This document shows positions 1 to 8,675 of a DNA stretch of 64,000 bases, piece after piece. The stretch lies in NCBI RefSeq assembly GCF_003265355.1, contig NZ_QFRW01000330.1, forward strand, positions 1-64,000, written 5' to 3'. The notes under the pieces were generated by a model, which worked only from the letters and a program-made list of their open reading frames with translations, was not told where the DNA came from and did not search any database. Origin of the DNA: Glycomyces dulcitolivorans. Lineage in GTDB: Bacteria > Actinomycetota > Actinomycetes > Mycobacteriales > Micromonosporaceae. Made by a program: the position numbers and the translations under genes. Each line of letters starts with the position of its first letter. Within the stretch, counting starts at the first letter, position 1.

Positions 1-20
1 CCGGAGCCTTTCGGCTCCGG
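1..20. terminator. GC-rich hairpin terminator
   Basis: Perfect 8-bp inverted repeat (CCGGAGCC/GGCTCCGG, 1-8 and 13-20) around a 4-nt loop. It lies about 50 bp past the stop of the leftward ABC exporter genes, so it probably ends that transcript, and perhaps one entering from the left. Confidence 0.7.
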
Positions 21-67
21 GCGCCGCCGTGTTTCTCGGGGCCTGGTTTCCTAGTTCCTCGCTCCGA

Positions 68-1918
68 TCAACGGGTACGTCCTGCGCGCGCCGGCACCGC
101 CGTCGCCGCTTCCTCCTCGATCGCGGGCTGCGCGAACTGGGCCTCGTACAGCCGCGCATACGCGCCGCCCGAAGCCAGCAGCTTCTCGTGCGGGCCCTGC
201 TCGACCACGGTCCCGTGCTCCATCACCACGATCACGTCGGCGTCGCGGATCGTCGAGAGCCGGTGGGCGATCACGAAACTCGTGCGCCCCTGCCGCAGCG
301 CCACCATCCCCTGCTGGACGAGCATCTCGGTGCGGGTGTCCACCGAACTGGTCGCCTCGTCGAGGATGAGGATCGACGGGTCGATCAAGAACGCCCGCGC
401 GATCGTCACCAGCTGACGCTCGCCCGCGCTCAACCCGCCCTCATCGGAGTCCACGACCGTGTCGTAGCCGTCCGGCAGCGTCCGGATGAAGTGGTCCGCG
501 TGCGCCGCCTGCGCCGCCGCGCAGACCTCCTCGCGCGTCGCATCCGGCCGCCCGTAGGCGATGTTCTCCGCGATGGTGCCCTCGAACAGCCACGTGTCCT
601 GCAAGACCATGCCGATCCGCCGCCGCAGCCGCTCACGCTCCACCGTGGACACGTCCACGCCGTCGACGGTGATCCGGCCCGCGTCCAGGTCGTAGAACCG
701 CATCAGCAGGTTCACCAGCGTCGTCTTCCCCGCGCCCGTCGGCCCAACGATCGCGACCGTCTGGCCCGGCTCGGCCTCCAGCCACAGGTGCTCGATGAGC
801 GGCTCGTCCTCCAAGTACCGGAACGACACGTCCTCGAACGCCACCCGGCCCTCGACCGACGCCAGCTCCGTCTCGGCCGCGGCCGACTCCGGCGACTGCT
901 CCTCGGCGTCGAGCAGCTCGAACACCCGCTCGCCCGAGGCCACCGCCGACTGCACCTGGCCGAACATCGCCGCCAGCATGTTCAACGGGTTCGAGAACTG
1001 GCCCGTGTACTGGATGAACGCCTGGATCTGCCCGAAGGACAGCGCCCCCGCGGCCACCTGGAGCCCGCCGACCACGGCCACGAGCACATAGGTCACCAGC
1101 CCCAGGAACGCCATCGCCGGACCCAGCAGCGCCGAGACCCACTGCGCCCGGACCGTGTTCTCGTACAGGTCCTCGTTGTGCCGCTTGAACACCGCCGCGC
1201 CCTCGGCCCGGCGCCCGAACAGCGTCACCAGCTGGTGCCCGGTGATCATCTCCTCGACGTGCCCGTTGAGCTTCCCGGTGGTCGCCCACTGCCGCGCGAA
1301 CCGCGGCTGGCTCCGCTTGCCGATGAGCCGCGCCGCCAGGACCGTCAGCGGCAGCGTCAGCACCACGATGAGCGTCAGCAGCGGCGAGATCGTCAGCATC
1401 ATGATCGGCACGCCGATCAGGAACAGCAGGCCCTGCACGATCCGCTGGGTCACCTGCCCGACGGTCTGCGTCAGGTTGTCGATGTCGTTGGTGACCCGCG
1501 ACAGCACCTCGCCCCGCGGCCGCGAGTCGAAGTAGGACAGCGGGAGCGCCGCGACCTTCCGGTCGGCCTCCTCGCGCAGGTTGAACGCCATGTGCTGGGC
1601 GAGCTTCGCGATGGTGCGGCCGTTGGAGACCGTGATCCCGAAGGTCACCACCGAGATCGCCACCGCCAGCCCCAGGATGCGCGCCAGGCCCGTGAAGTCG
1701 AGGTCGCCCGCGGCCGCCCCCGAGATGACGTGGTCGGTCGCGCGGCCCAGGACCGTGGGGACGGCGAGCATCCCGGCGACCATCAGCAGGCCGAAGCCGA
1801 TCACGGACGCGAGGCGCAGCCGGTCGCGGCGCATGAGGGAGATGATGCGGCGGGTGGTGCCGCGGAAGTCGTCGGCCTTCTTCAGGACCGGTCCCGAGCC
1901 CATGCCGGGTCCACGCAT
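68..1918 (-). CDS. ABC exporter, fused membrane/ATPase subunit (second gene of pair)
   Basis: A 616-residue half-transporter: six-helix type-1 exporter membrane domain (about residues 35-330) followed by a nucleotide-binding domain. Visible motifs are Walker A GPTGAGKTT (about 400), a Walker B ending in LDEATSSVD with the normal catalytic Glu, and an H-loop in IAHRLST. The signature is LSAGE instead of LSGGQ. The ATG at 1918 lies 2 nt after the stop of the upstream exporter gene, so the two are co-transcribed and very likely form a heterodimer. The altered signature fits a pair with one degenerate ATPase site. Substrate unknown; drug or lipid export is usual for the family. Probably controlled by the divergent TetR at 3823. 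Confidence 0.9.
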   Translation of the reverse strand: MRGPGMGSGPVLKKADDFRGTTRRIISLMRRDRLRLASVIGFGLLMVAGMLAVPTVLGRATDHVISGAAAGDLDFTGLARILGLAVAISVVTFGITVSNGRTIAKLAQHMAFNLREEADRKVAALPLSYFDSRPRGEVLSRVTNDIDNLTQTVGQVTQRIVQGLLFLIGVPIMMLTISPLLTLIVVLTLPLTVLAARLIGKRSQPRFARQWATTGKLNGHVEEMITGHQLVTLFGRRAEGAAVFKRHNEDLYENTVRAQWVSALLGPAMAFLGLVTYVLVAVVGGLQVAAGALSFGQIQAFIQYTGQFSNPLNMLAAMFGQVQSAVASGERVFELLDAEEQSPESAAAETELASVEGRVAFEDVSFRYLEDEPLIEHLWLEAEPGQTVAIVGPTGAGKTTLVNLLMRFYDLDAGRITVDGVDVSTVERERLRRRIGMVLQDTWLFEGTIAENIAYGRPDATREEVCAAAQAAHADHFIRTLPDGYDTVVDSDEGGLSAGERQLVTIARAFLIDPSILILDEATSSVDTRTEMLVQQGMVALRQGRTSFVIAHRLSTIRDADVIVVMEHGTVVEQGPHEKLLASGGAYARLYEAQFAQPAIEEEAATAVPARAGRTR

Positions 1919-1920
1919 GG

Positions 1921-3729
1921 TCACAGCGCCTCCTGAAGGGTGAGTTGGGAGTTGACGATCTCGGCGTACACCGGGTTGGCCTCCAGCAGCTCCTCGTGCG
2001 TGCCGGTGCCCACGACGCGCCCGGCGTCGAGGACGACGATCCGGTCGGCGTCGCGGATGGTCGAGACCCGCTGGGCCACGATCACCTGCGCTGCGTCGGC
2101 GATGTCCGTGGCGAGCGCGGCCCGCAGGGCCGCGTCGGTCGCCGTGTCCAGTGCGGAGAACGAGTCGTCGAACAGGTAGATCCGCGGGTTCGCCACGATC
2201 GTGCGGGCGATGGCCAGGCGCTGGCGCTGGCCGCCGGAGACGGTGGTGCCGCCCTGGCCGATGACGGTGTCGAGCCCGTCGGGCATGGCCTGGACGAAGT
2301 CCGCGGCCTGCGCGGTCGTCAATGCGCGCCACAGGGTCTCGTCGTCGGCGTCGGGGTTCCCGTAGCGCAGGTTCGAGGCGATGGTGCCCGAGAACAGGTA
2401 GGCGCGCTGGGGGACCAGGCCGATGGTGCGGGCGATGAGGGCCCGGTCCATGTCCCGCACGTCGACGCCGTCGACGCGGATCGCGCCGTCGCCGACGTCG
2501 AACAGGCGGGGGATCAGGTTGAGGAGCGTGGTCTTGCCGGCTCCGGTGGAGCCGATGACGGCGGTGGTCTGGCCGGGCCGGGCGATGAGGTCGACGCCGT
2601 GCAGGACGGCCTCTTCGGCGCCGTCGTAGCGGAAGACGACGCCCTCGACGTCGAGTTCGCCGCGGCCGGGCAGCTCGTGGACGGCGTCGGCGCGGTCGGC
2701 GATGGTCGGCTCGGTGTCGAGGACCTCGCGGATGCGTCCGGCGGCGACCTTCGCGCGCGGGGCCATCATGAACACGCCCATCGACATCATGACCGAGCCG
2801 AGGATGAGCCCGGCGTAGGTGAGGAAGGCGATGAGGTCGCCGATCTGCATGGTGCCGTCGGCGATGCGGGCGGCGCCGATCCACACGATCGCGATCGAGG
2901 TGAGGTTGGCGCTGATCATCGCGGTGGCGCCGAAGAACGCCTGGACGCGGCCGACTCGCAGCGATGCGTCGGTGAGGCGGGCGTTGGCCTCGTTGAAGCG
3001 CTGCTGCTCGTGGTCGTCGCGGACGAACGCGCGGATGACGCGGATGCCGGTGATGTGCTCGCGCATGACCTGGTTGATGCCGTCGATCGAGCGCTGCATG
3101 GCGCGGCCGGCGGGGATCATCGAGGTGACGATGAAGTAGATGATCACGGCCATGACGGGGATGGCGGCCAGGAGCACGCCGGTCATGGGGACGTCGAGGG
3201 TCAGGGCCAGCGACAGGCCGCCGATCGCGGTGATCGGGGCGACCATGAACAGGGTGAGGCCCATGACGAGCATGGTGACGACCTGGGTGACGTCGTTGGT
3301 GGTCCGCGTGATGAGCGAGGGCGCGCCGAAGTGGTCCATCTCGGCGGCGGAGAAGCGCTGGACCTGGGTGAAGAGTTCGGCGCGGAGGTCGCGGCCCAGG
3401 CCCATGGCGGCGCGGGCGCCGAAGTAGACGCCGAGGGCGGCGGCCGCGAGCTGGACGACGGTGACGGCGAGCATGAAGGCGCCGTGGCGGAGGACGTAGG
3501 CGGTGTCCCCGGCGGCGACGCCGTGGTTGATCAGGTCGGCGTTGAGGGTGGGGACGTAGAGGGACGCGATGGTCTGGACGAGTTGGAAGAAGGTCGCCAG
3601 GAGCAGCGGTTTGCGGTGGGGGCGCAGGTAGTCGGCGAGGAGGCGGAGGACTGACGCCTCCGGTACGGCCTCCTCGCCTTCCTGTGGCGCCGTCTTGCGG
3701 GGCGTGCCGGCGGGTGGGTTTCCTGTCAT
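1921..3729 (-). CDS. ABC exporter, fused membrane/ATPase subunit (first gene of pair)
   Basis: A 602-residue half-transporter with membrane helices to about residue 340, then the ATPase: Walker A GSTGAGKTTL and a canonical VSGGQRQRLA signature. The Walker B is LFDDSFSALD, with Asp in place of the catalytic Glu, and the H-loop reads AQRVST, with Gln in place of His. Those two changes mark the degenerate site of heterodimeric exporters; the partner (68-1918) keeps Glu and His but has the altered signature. The ATG is 7 nt after a TACGCT -10 box (3737-3742 on the complement) with TTGTAC 18 bp upstream, so the mRNA looks leaderless. Confidence 0.9.
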   Translation of the reverse strand: MTGNPPAGTPRKTAPQEGEEAVPEASVLRLLADYLRPHRKPLLLATFFQLVQTIASLYVPTLNADLINHGVAAGDTAYVLRHGAFMLAVTVVQLAAAALGVYFGARAAMGLGRDLRAELFTQVQRFSAAEMDHFGAPSLITRTTNDVTQVVTMLVMGLTLFMVAPITAIGGLSLALTLDVPMTGVLLAAIPVMAVIIYFIVTSMIPAGRAMQRSIDGINQVMREHITGIRVIRAFVRDDHEQQRFNEANARLTDASLRVGRVQAFFGATAMISANLTSIAIVWIGAARIADGTMQIGDLIAFLTYAGLILGSVMMSMGVFMMAPRAKVAAGRIREVLDTEPTIADRADAVHELPGRGELDVEGVVFRYDGAEEAVLHGVDLIARPGQTTAVIGSTGAGKTTLLNLIPRLFDVGDGAIRVDGVDVRDMDRALIARTIGLVPQRAYLFSGTIASNLRYGNPDADDETLWRALTTAQAADFVQAMPDGLDTVIGQGGTTVSGGQRQRLAIARTIVANPRIYLFDDSFSALDTATDAALRAALATDIADAAQVIVAQRVSTIRDADRIVVLDAGRVVGTGTHEELLEANPVYAEIVNSQLTLQEAL

Positions 3730-3822
3730 GCGGCCGAGCGTAGCACTGAAATTTGACCGGGTACAACTTTTTTCCGGGAACAATTTTTGGCCGGGTCCAG
3801 GTTCGTCTGCTAGGGTGGAGCG
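3730..3822. promoter_or_regulatory. Divergent leaderless promoters overlapped by three 17-bp-spaced repeats
   Basis: CCGGG recurs at 3757, 3774 and 3791, exactly 17 bp apart, each time followed two bases later by CAA or CAG and preceded by a T run. The first copy overlaps the leftward -35 (TTGTAC, complement of 3761-3766). The third begins inside the rightward -35 (TTGGCC 3787-3792) of a promoter whose -10 is TAGGGT (3811-3816). The middle copy contains TTCC-G-GGAA. This placement would let one bound repressor, presumably the adjacent TetR, block both promoters. Confidence 0.6.
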
Positions 3823-4614
3823 GTGGAACAACGCAGCGGCCTGCGCGAGCGCAAGAAGAACGCCATGTGGGGGCGCCTGAAGTCGACCGCCCTCCAACTG
3901 TTCGAGGAGCGCGGGTACGAGAACGTGTCCGTCGCCGAGATCGCCGCCGCGGCGGAGGTCTCCAAGGCGACCGTGTTCAACTACTTCCCGAGCAAGGAAG
4001 ACCTCGTCATCGGGGGCATGAAGCACCACATCGAGGACCCGGCCCGGGTCGTGCGCGAGCGCGCCCGCGGCAAGACCCCGCACGCGGCCCTGCGCGACCG
4101 CTACCTGGAGCTGCTGGAGCACCGCGCCCCGCAGACGGGCCTGAGCGACAGGCCGCTGTTCCTCCAGGTCCAGCGCCTCATCTCCGCCACGCCCGCGCTC
4201 ATGGTCAGCGCCATGGACTACCGCCGCCGCTCGGGCGCGCTGCTGGCCCAGACGCTCATGGACGAGGGCCACCCCAAGCTCACCTCGCGCCTGGTCTCCT
4301 CGCAGCTGCTGCACACCCAGCACATCCTCGTCGAGGCCAACGTCCACCTGATCCTGGAGGGCCGTCCGGTCTTCGAGGTCGCCTCCATGGCCGCGTCCGC
4401 GGCCGAGCACGCGTTCGGGCTGCTGGAGAACGGCATCGGCGACGTCATGCGCCGCGACACCGAACCGCCCGCGCCCGACGCGGCCTTCACCCCCGACGGC
4501 TGTCGCGTCGGCTACGAGCCCGGCCGTGCCGAGGCCGAGGAGGCGCTCGAACGGTTCATGGGCGGCCCCGGCGACGAGGTCCTGGAGGCCCTGGTCGACC
4601 CGCGCAGAGCCTGA
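3823..4614 (+). CDS. TetR-family transcriptional regulator
   Basis: A 263-residue protein with an N-terminal TetR helix-turn-helix (about 12-58; ...VAEIAAAAEVSKATVFNYF...) and a helical ligand/dimer domain, longer than the usual ~200 residues. The GTG at 3823 is 6 nt after a TAGGGT -10 box, so a leaderless message is likely. It is divergent from the exporter pair across only 93 bp, the classic layout of a self-regulated efflux repressor. The family normally responds to the exported compound; which compound cannot be read from the sequence. Confidence 0.85.
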   Translation: MEQRSGLRERKKNAMWGRLKSTALQLFEERGYENVSVAEIAAAAEVSKATVFNYFPSKEDLVIGGMKHHIEDPARVVRERARGKTPHAALRDRYLELLEHRAPQTGLSDRPLFLQVQRLISATPALMVSAMDYRRRSGALLAQTLMDEGHPKLTSRLVSSQLLHTQHILVEANVHLILEGRPVFEVASMAASAAEHAFGLLENGIGDVMRRDTEPPAPDAAFTPDGCRVGYEPGRAEAEEALERFMGGPGDEVLEALVDPRRA

Positions 4615-4675
4615 GAAAGGTTCGGATTCAGGACGGCTGATGCGCCTGTGGTGCTTCGCCACTAGAATCCGGCCC

Positions 4676-5296
4676 ATGTCCTCACTCGACCACCTCGTCC
4701 TCGCCACGCCCGACCTGGCCGCCACCGTGAAGGAGGTCGCCCGCCTGACCGGGACGCAACCCGTCCCCGGCGGCGTCCACCAGGGCCTGGGCACCCGCAA
4801 CTACCTGCTCGGCATCGGCGAGGGCGCCTACCTCGAGATCATCGGCCCCGACCCGGACCAGGACGCCCCCGACAAGTGGAGACCCTTCGGCATCGACACC
4901 CTCACCGAGGCCCGGCTCGTCACCTGGGCCGTCCGGGTCGAGGACGCCGACGCCGCCGTCGCCGCCTCCCGCGAGGCCGGGTACGACCCGGGCGAGCCGT
5001 GGGAGATGTCCCGCCAGACCCCCGCCGGCGACACCCTCACCTGGCGCCTCACCCTCGACCGCGAAGGCCGCCACCGCGGCCCCGTCCCCTTCCTCATCGA
5101 CTGGGGGACCAGCCCGCACCCCGCCGCCGACCTGCCGGTCGTCCCGCTCGTGGGCCTCGAAGCCGTCCACCCCCACCCCGAGCGCGTCGAACCGCACATC
5201 GCGGCCGTCGGCGCGAAGCTCCCGATGAAGGCCGGCAACCGCGGCGCCCTCGCCGCCACGCTCTTCGGCGAATCCGGCCTCGTCGTCCTCATCTGA
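4676..5296 (+). CDS. Glyoxalase-like (VOC superfamily) protein
   Basis: A 206-residue protein starting SSLDHLVLATPDL, the first beta-alpha-beta unit of a VOC/glyoxalase-like fold (glyoxalase_3-like). It carries LEIIGPDPDQ and later acidic and His positions that could hold a metal, but no clear full metal triad. No enzyme activity can be assigned. The ATG is 7 nt after TAGAAT (4663-4668) with no Shine-Dalgarno, which suggests a leaderless transcript. It runs rightward to a strong bidirectional terminator shared with the convergent dioxygenase. Confidence 0.75.
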   Translation: MSSLDHLVLATPDLAATVKEVARLTGTQPVPGGVHQGLGTRNYLLGIGEGAYLEIIGPDPDQDAPDKWRPFGIDTLTEARLVTWAVRVEDADAAVAASREAGYDPGEPWEMSRQTPAGDTLTWRLTLDREGRHRGPVPFLIDWGTSPHPAADLPVVPLVGLEAVHPHPERVEPHIAAVGAKLPMKAGNRGALAATLFGESGLVVLI

Positions 5297-5303
5297 ACGC
5301 GCG

Positions 5304-5338
5304 AAAGGCCCGCGACCGCACTGCGGTCGCGGGCCTTT
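5304..5338. terminator. Bidirectional terminator
   Basis: Near-perfect 17-bp inverted repeat beginning AAAGGCCCGCG and ending CGCGGGCCTTT, with A/T runs on both sides. It lies between the convergent stops at 5296 and 5348. Confidence 0.9.
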
Positions 5339-5347
5339 CCCCTGCTC

Positions 5348-6325
5348 CTAGCCTTCGGTGGACGAGGACTCGGCGTCACCCGGAGGCGTCCCGCCAGGGG
5401 CGCCGCCCTCGCCGCCGCCCTCGGGCATCTCGCCGCCGCCGGAGACGCCGCCCGCGGTCGCCTCGGTCGTGGTGTCGACGCCGACCGCCAGCGAGATCGC
5501 GTACCCGCTGGAGACGTCGCCGGTGACCGTGGCCAGCTGCGACTCGCCGCCGTCGTCGCTGAAGATCCCGTCGGTCTCCAGCGAGACCTGCGCGAGGTTC
5601 TCGACCGACTGCTCGTAGCCCTCCTCGGCGTACACCGTGTCGCACACGTCCTGCGGGAGCGCGATCTGCGAGGTCGCGATCGCGTTGGCGCTGTCGGTGA
5701 TCGAGGCCTCGTCGGGGTAGACCTCGAAGTGGATGTGCGGCCAGCGGCCGGAGTAGCAGGCCGGGAAGATGCTCGTGAACTTCACGACCCCGTCGGCGTC
5801 GGCGATCTGCACGCCGCGCAGGTAGTTCTCGTTCGCGATGGCTTCGGAGTACATCGAGTACTCGCCCTCGCGGTTGCAGTGCCACAGGTAGATGGCCACG
5901 CCCTCGAAGCGGGCGTTGTCGTTCGCCATGTCGTAGACGGTCAGCTCGATGTCCATCTGGACGCCCTCGGCGGTGGTGGTGCTGTCGCCGAAGCTGGAGC
6001 GGATGTCGCTGCGGACCACGCCGCTCTCCTCCAGCACGTCCGGGCCGTTCGACCCGTCACCGGGGTACGGCCCGGCCGTCTCCTGGGGGATCTCGGTCAG
6101 GTCCTCGGCGGAGGTCGTCGTCCCCGAGCCGGTGCTGCTGCTGTCGCTCGTGTTCGTGCACGCCGCCAGCCCCAGGGCCGCGGCCCCGGCTCCGGCGAAG
6201 AGCACGCCGCGGCGGCTCAGCAGGGTCCCGATGTCGAACTGAAGGCCCTGGTCGACCAGTTCCTCGTCGGGCTTGGCGTACGGCCGGCCTTCGTACATCG
6301 GCGTGACGTCTTGCTTGGCGCTCAC
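5348..6325 (-). CDS. Intradiol ring-cleavage dioxygenase-like lipoprotein
   Basis: A 325-residue exported protein. The N-terminus has a Tat-like SRRGVLF followed by a hydrophobic stretch and a LAAC lipobox, so it should be anchored outside the membrane. The core matches intradiol dioxygenases (catechol/protocatechuate fold): YLWHCNREGEYS and ACYSGRWPHIHFEV contain the two Tyr and two His expected to bind Fe(III). The C-terminal ~60 residues are low-complexity Gly/Glu/Thr. I chose the GTG at 6325 because AAGGAG lies 7 nt upstream; an upstream ATG at 6391 lacks support. Substrate unknown: probably an aromatic diol met outside the cell. Confidence 0.85.
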   Translation of the reverse strand: MSAKQDVTPMYEGRPYAKPDEELVDQGLQFDIGTLLSRRGVLFAGAGAAALGLAACTNTSDSSSTGSGTTTSAEDLTEIPQETAGPYPGDGSNGPDVLEESGVVRSDIRSSFGDSTTTAEGVQMDIELTVYDMANDNARFEGVAIYLWHCNREGEYSMYSEAIANENYLRGVQIADADGVVKFTSIFPACYSGRWPHIHFEVYPDEASITDSANAIATSQIALPQDVCDTVYAEEGYEQSVENLAQVSLETDGIFSDDGGESQLATVTGDVSSGYAISLAVGVDTTTEATAGGVSGGGEMPEGGGEGGAPGGTPPGDAESSSTEG

Positions 6326-6431
6326 TGATCCACTCCTTCTCACCTCGTGGTTCCGCCATTCTTCGGGCGAAACCTCCCCGCACCGCTGCAAGGAGGATCA
6401 GAGATGGATGGGAACTAGCGCGCAACAGCGG

Positions 6432-7250
6432 TCACATCCGGCTCGCCTTCAGCGAGTACATCATCGGCGCCCGCGGCATCCCCTGCGGCTGCCGGAACCG
6501 GCCTTCTGCCTGTTCAAGGGACCCGCAGTGCCGGAACAGCGTCCAGTCCCGCTCGTGCAGGAACTCGATCCGCAGCCCGTTCGCCGCCAGCGCCGACACG
6601 ACCGCGCCGATCGAGTGGTTCCACTCGAAGCTCAGATTGCTCTGAGTTTCGAGCTCGCCGTCGGTGTAGGTGCCCGCCTTGTCGTAGACCGCGGCCTCGC
6701 GGTCGAGGTAGCTGCGTTCGAAGCGGGTGCCGGTGTCCCAGTCGAGGACGTTCGCGATCGGGTGGAACTCGGCGAGGTACAGGAATCCGCCCGGCGCGAC
6801 CAGCGAGGCGGCGACTTCGGCCCAGGCCTCGATGTCGGGGAGCCAGCACAGGGCGCCGATCCCGGTGTACACGATGTCGAACGTGCGCCCGCCGAGCGCG
6901 GTGCGGGCGTCGTAGACGTCGGCGGCGACGAACGAGGCGCGCTCGGCGAGCCCGGTGTCGGCGGCGAGGCCGCGCGCGACCTCGACCGCCGGTTCGGAGA
7001 AGTCCAGGCCCACGACCTCGGCGGCGCCGCGCCTCGCCCATGAGAGGGTGTCCTGGCCCATGTGGCACTGGAGGTGGACGAGGCGCTTGCCGGTCACGTC
7101 GCCGACCTCTTCGGCCTCGAACGCGTTGACGTCGCCGCCGCCGTTCCGGAAGCCGTCCTGGTCGTAGAAGCGGCTGGCGGCGTGGATGGGGACGCGCTCG
7201 TCCCACATCATTCGGTTGGCCTCGCGCCAGTCCTCGGATCGGGTGGTCAT
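6432..7250 (-). CDS. SAM-dependent methyltransferase
   Basis: A 272-residue class I methyltransferase (methyltransferase_11/25 type). The SAM-binding glycine loop appears as VHLQCHMGQDTLSWARRG, followed by VGLDFSEPAVEVAR (acidic end of strand 2) and a FDIVYTGIGALCWLPD segment. Acceptor unknown. It lies 40 bp downstream of the GNAT gene on the same strand and could be co-transcribed with it; the dioxygenase follows further on. Length is normal. Confidence 0.85.
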   Translation of the reverse strand: MTTRSEDWREANRMMWDERVPIHAASRFYDQDGFRNGGGDVNAFEAEEVGDVTGKRLVHLQCHMGQDTLSWARRGAAEVVGLDFSEPAVEVARGLAADTGLAERASFVAADVYDARTALGGRTFDIVYTGIGALCWLPDIEAWAEVAASLVAPGGFLYLAEFHPIANVLDWDTGTRFERSYLDREAAVYDKAGTYTDGELETQSNLSFEWNHSIGAVVSALAANGLRIEFLHERDWTLFRHCGSLEQAEGRFRQPQGMPRAPMMYSLKASRM

Positions 7251-7290
7251 GGGCCCACTCTCGCAGCGGCCCCGGTGCCCGGCAACCGAT

Positions 7291-7944
7291 TTAGCCTCGT
7301 TTGCTGCGCGCCCCGGGGAAGTCGGAGACGAAGGACCAGCCGAGGTGCTCGTACAGGGCGCGGCCCTCGTCGCTGGCGACGAGGAGGCCGAAGCGCATGC
7401 CGAGGGCGTGCGCGGTCCCCGAGAGCGCGCGCATCGCGGTCGAGCCGAGGCCGCGGCGCTGGTGCGCGGGGGCGGTGACGACCTTGTCGAACACGCCGAA
7501 CCCGCCGTCGCGGCCCAGGCGGGCGGAGGCGGCGAGGTCGCCGTTGGCGTGGAAGATCCGGGCCACCGTCAGCGGCCCGTCGGTCTCGACGACGAGCCGG
7601 TACTCGGCGGGGACGCCGTAGGGGGCGGGTTCGAACACCGTGGCCATGAGGTGGCCGCCCTCGTCCATCGTCCACGTCGAGGGCACCGAGGCGCGCAGCA
7701 GCTCGGAGGGCCCGGCGATCATGAGCTGGTGCCCGGGGGTGTCGAGCCGCTGCGCGGTCGCGGCGAGGACGTCGGGGGTGTAGGTGTGGAGAACCTGCCG
7801 GACCTCGGCGCTGGGCGGGCCGACGGCGACTTCGAAGCCGCCGTCGATCGGCTGGGGCTGGGCGGTGACGCGCGAGTGGGCGCGGCCGCGGCCCCAGGCC
7901 ATGACGAGGTCGGGGAGGGGGTGGCCGGTGGGCGTGCTGGTCAT
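7291..7944 (-). CDS. GNAT-family N-acetyltransferase
   Basis: A 217-residue protein whose C-terminal half is a GNAT fold: VVTAPAHQRRGLGSTAMRAL is the acetyl-CoA motif A (QRRGLG), followed by LVASDEGRALYEHLGW. The N-terminal half (about 1-110) is less typical and probably binds the acceptor. The ATG at 7944 is chosen because GAAGGAG sits just upstream; the frame stays open 48 codons further but over the promoter region. A perfect inverted repeat lies 38 bp upstream (7982-8004), so it is likely repressed by an unlinked regulator. Confidence 0.8.
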   Translation of the reverse strand: MTSTPTGHPLPDLVMAWGRGRAHSRVTAQPQPIDGGFEVAVGPPSAEVRQVLHTYTPDVLAATAQRLDTPGHQLMIAGPSELLRASVPSTWTMDEGGHLMATVFEPAPYGVPAEYRLVVETDGPLTVARIFHANGDLAASARLGRDGGFGVFDKVVTAPAHQRRGLGSTAMRALSGTAHALGMRFGLLVASDEGRALYEHLGWSFVSDFPGARSKRG

Positions 7945-7981
7945 CAGGGGGCTCCTTCGGGGCGGTCGGACTCGGTCAACT

Positions 7982-8004
7982 CTATTGCAACTATCTTGCA
8001 ATAG
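7982..8004. promoter_or_regulatory. Perfect palindromic operator candidate (CTATTGCAA-N5-TTGCAATAG)
   Basis: Nine-base arms (7982-7990, 7996-8004) around CTATC, in the 155-bp gap between the divergent GNAT and Tag genes and in an AT-rich dip. The half-site spacing suits a MarR- or TetR-type dimer. No regulator gene adjoins it. A second, less perfect repeat (TTCTCACG/CGTGAAAA) follows at about 8012-8029. Confidence 0.6.
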
Positions 8005-8099
8005 CCGGCGATTTCTCACGTCGTGAAAAGGCGGAGTGTGGCGGAGACCGGTGATGTCGGTCCCGGCGCGTAGGCTCGCGTCGGCCAAGGAGGAGAGCG

Positions 8100-8675
8100 A
8101 TGAGCGATGCGGTGACGTCGGCCGAGGACGGCCTGGCGCGGTGCCCTTGGGGCGCCGACCCCGAGATCTACCGCGACTACCACGACCTGGAGTGGGGCCG
8201 CCCGGTCCGCGGCGACGACGCGTTGTTCGAACGCGTCAGCCTGGAGGCCTTCCAGTCCGGCCTGTCCTGGTTGGTGATCCTGCGCAAGCGCGAGGGCTTC
8301 CGCGCGGCCTTCGACGACTTCCGCATCGCCAAGGTCGCCGAGTACACCGACGACGACGCCGAACGCCTCCTGGGCGACGCCGGCATCGTCCGCAACCGCC
8401 TCAAGATCGCCGCGACCATCGCCAACGCGAAGGCCGCCGCCGAACTCGACGGCGGCCTCACCGACCTCGTCTGGTCCTTCGCCCCCGAACCCCGCGAGCG
8501 CCCCAAGCGCCTCGCCGACATCGCCGCCGTCACCCCCGAGTCGACCGCCCTGTCCAAGGCCCTCAAGAAGAAAGGATTCCGCTTCGTCGGCCCCACCACC
8601 GCCTATGCCATGATGCAGGCCGTCGGCATGGTCGACGACCACCTGGCCGACTGCCACGTCCCCGAGCTGCTCTAG
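8100..8675 (+). CDS. tag: DNA-3-methyladenine glycosylase I
   Basis: A 191-residue match to the Tag family, which removes 3-methyladenine from alkylated DNA at the first step of base excision repair. The N-terminal RCPWGADPEIYRDYHDLEWG and the C-terminal DDHLADCHV supply the Cys/His pairs of the zinc snap, and SGLSWLVILRKREGFRAAF is the family core. AAGGAGGAG precedes the ATG. The stop overlaps that of the convergent 8672-12001 gene by 4 nt (CTAG), so there is no room for a terminator between them. Confidence 0.95.
   Translation: MSDAVTSAEDGLARCPWGADPEIYRDYHDLEWGRPVRGDDALFERVSLEAFQSGLSWLVILRKREGFRAAFDDFRIAKVAEYTDDDAERLLGDAGIVRNRLKIAATIANAKAAAELDGGLTDLVWSFAPEPRERPKRLADIAAVTPESTALSKALKKKGFRFVGPTTAYAMMQAVGMVDDHLADCHVPELL

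Noticed and set aside
29-1936. A 1.9-kb plus-strand open frame opposite the ABC exporter gene
   Set aside because: Arg/His/Pro-rich with no fold, while the minus strand encodes an intact ABC protein.
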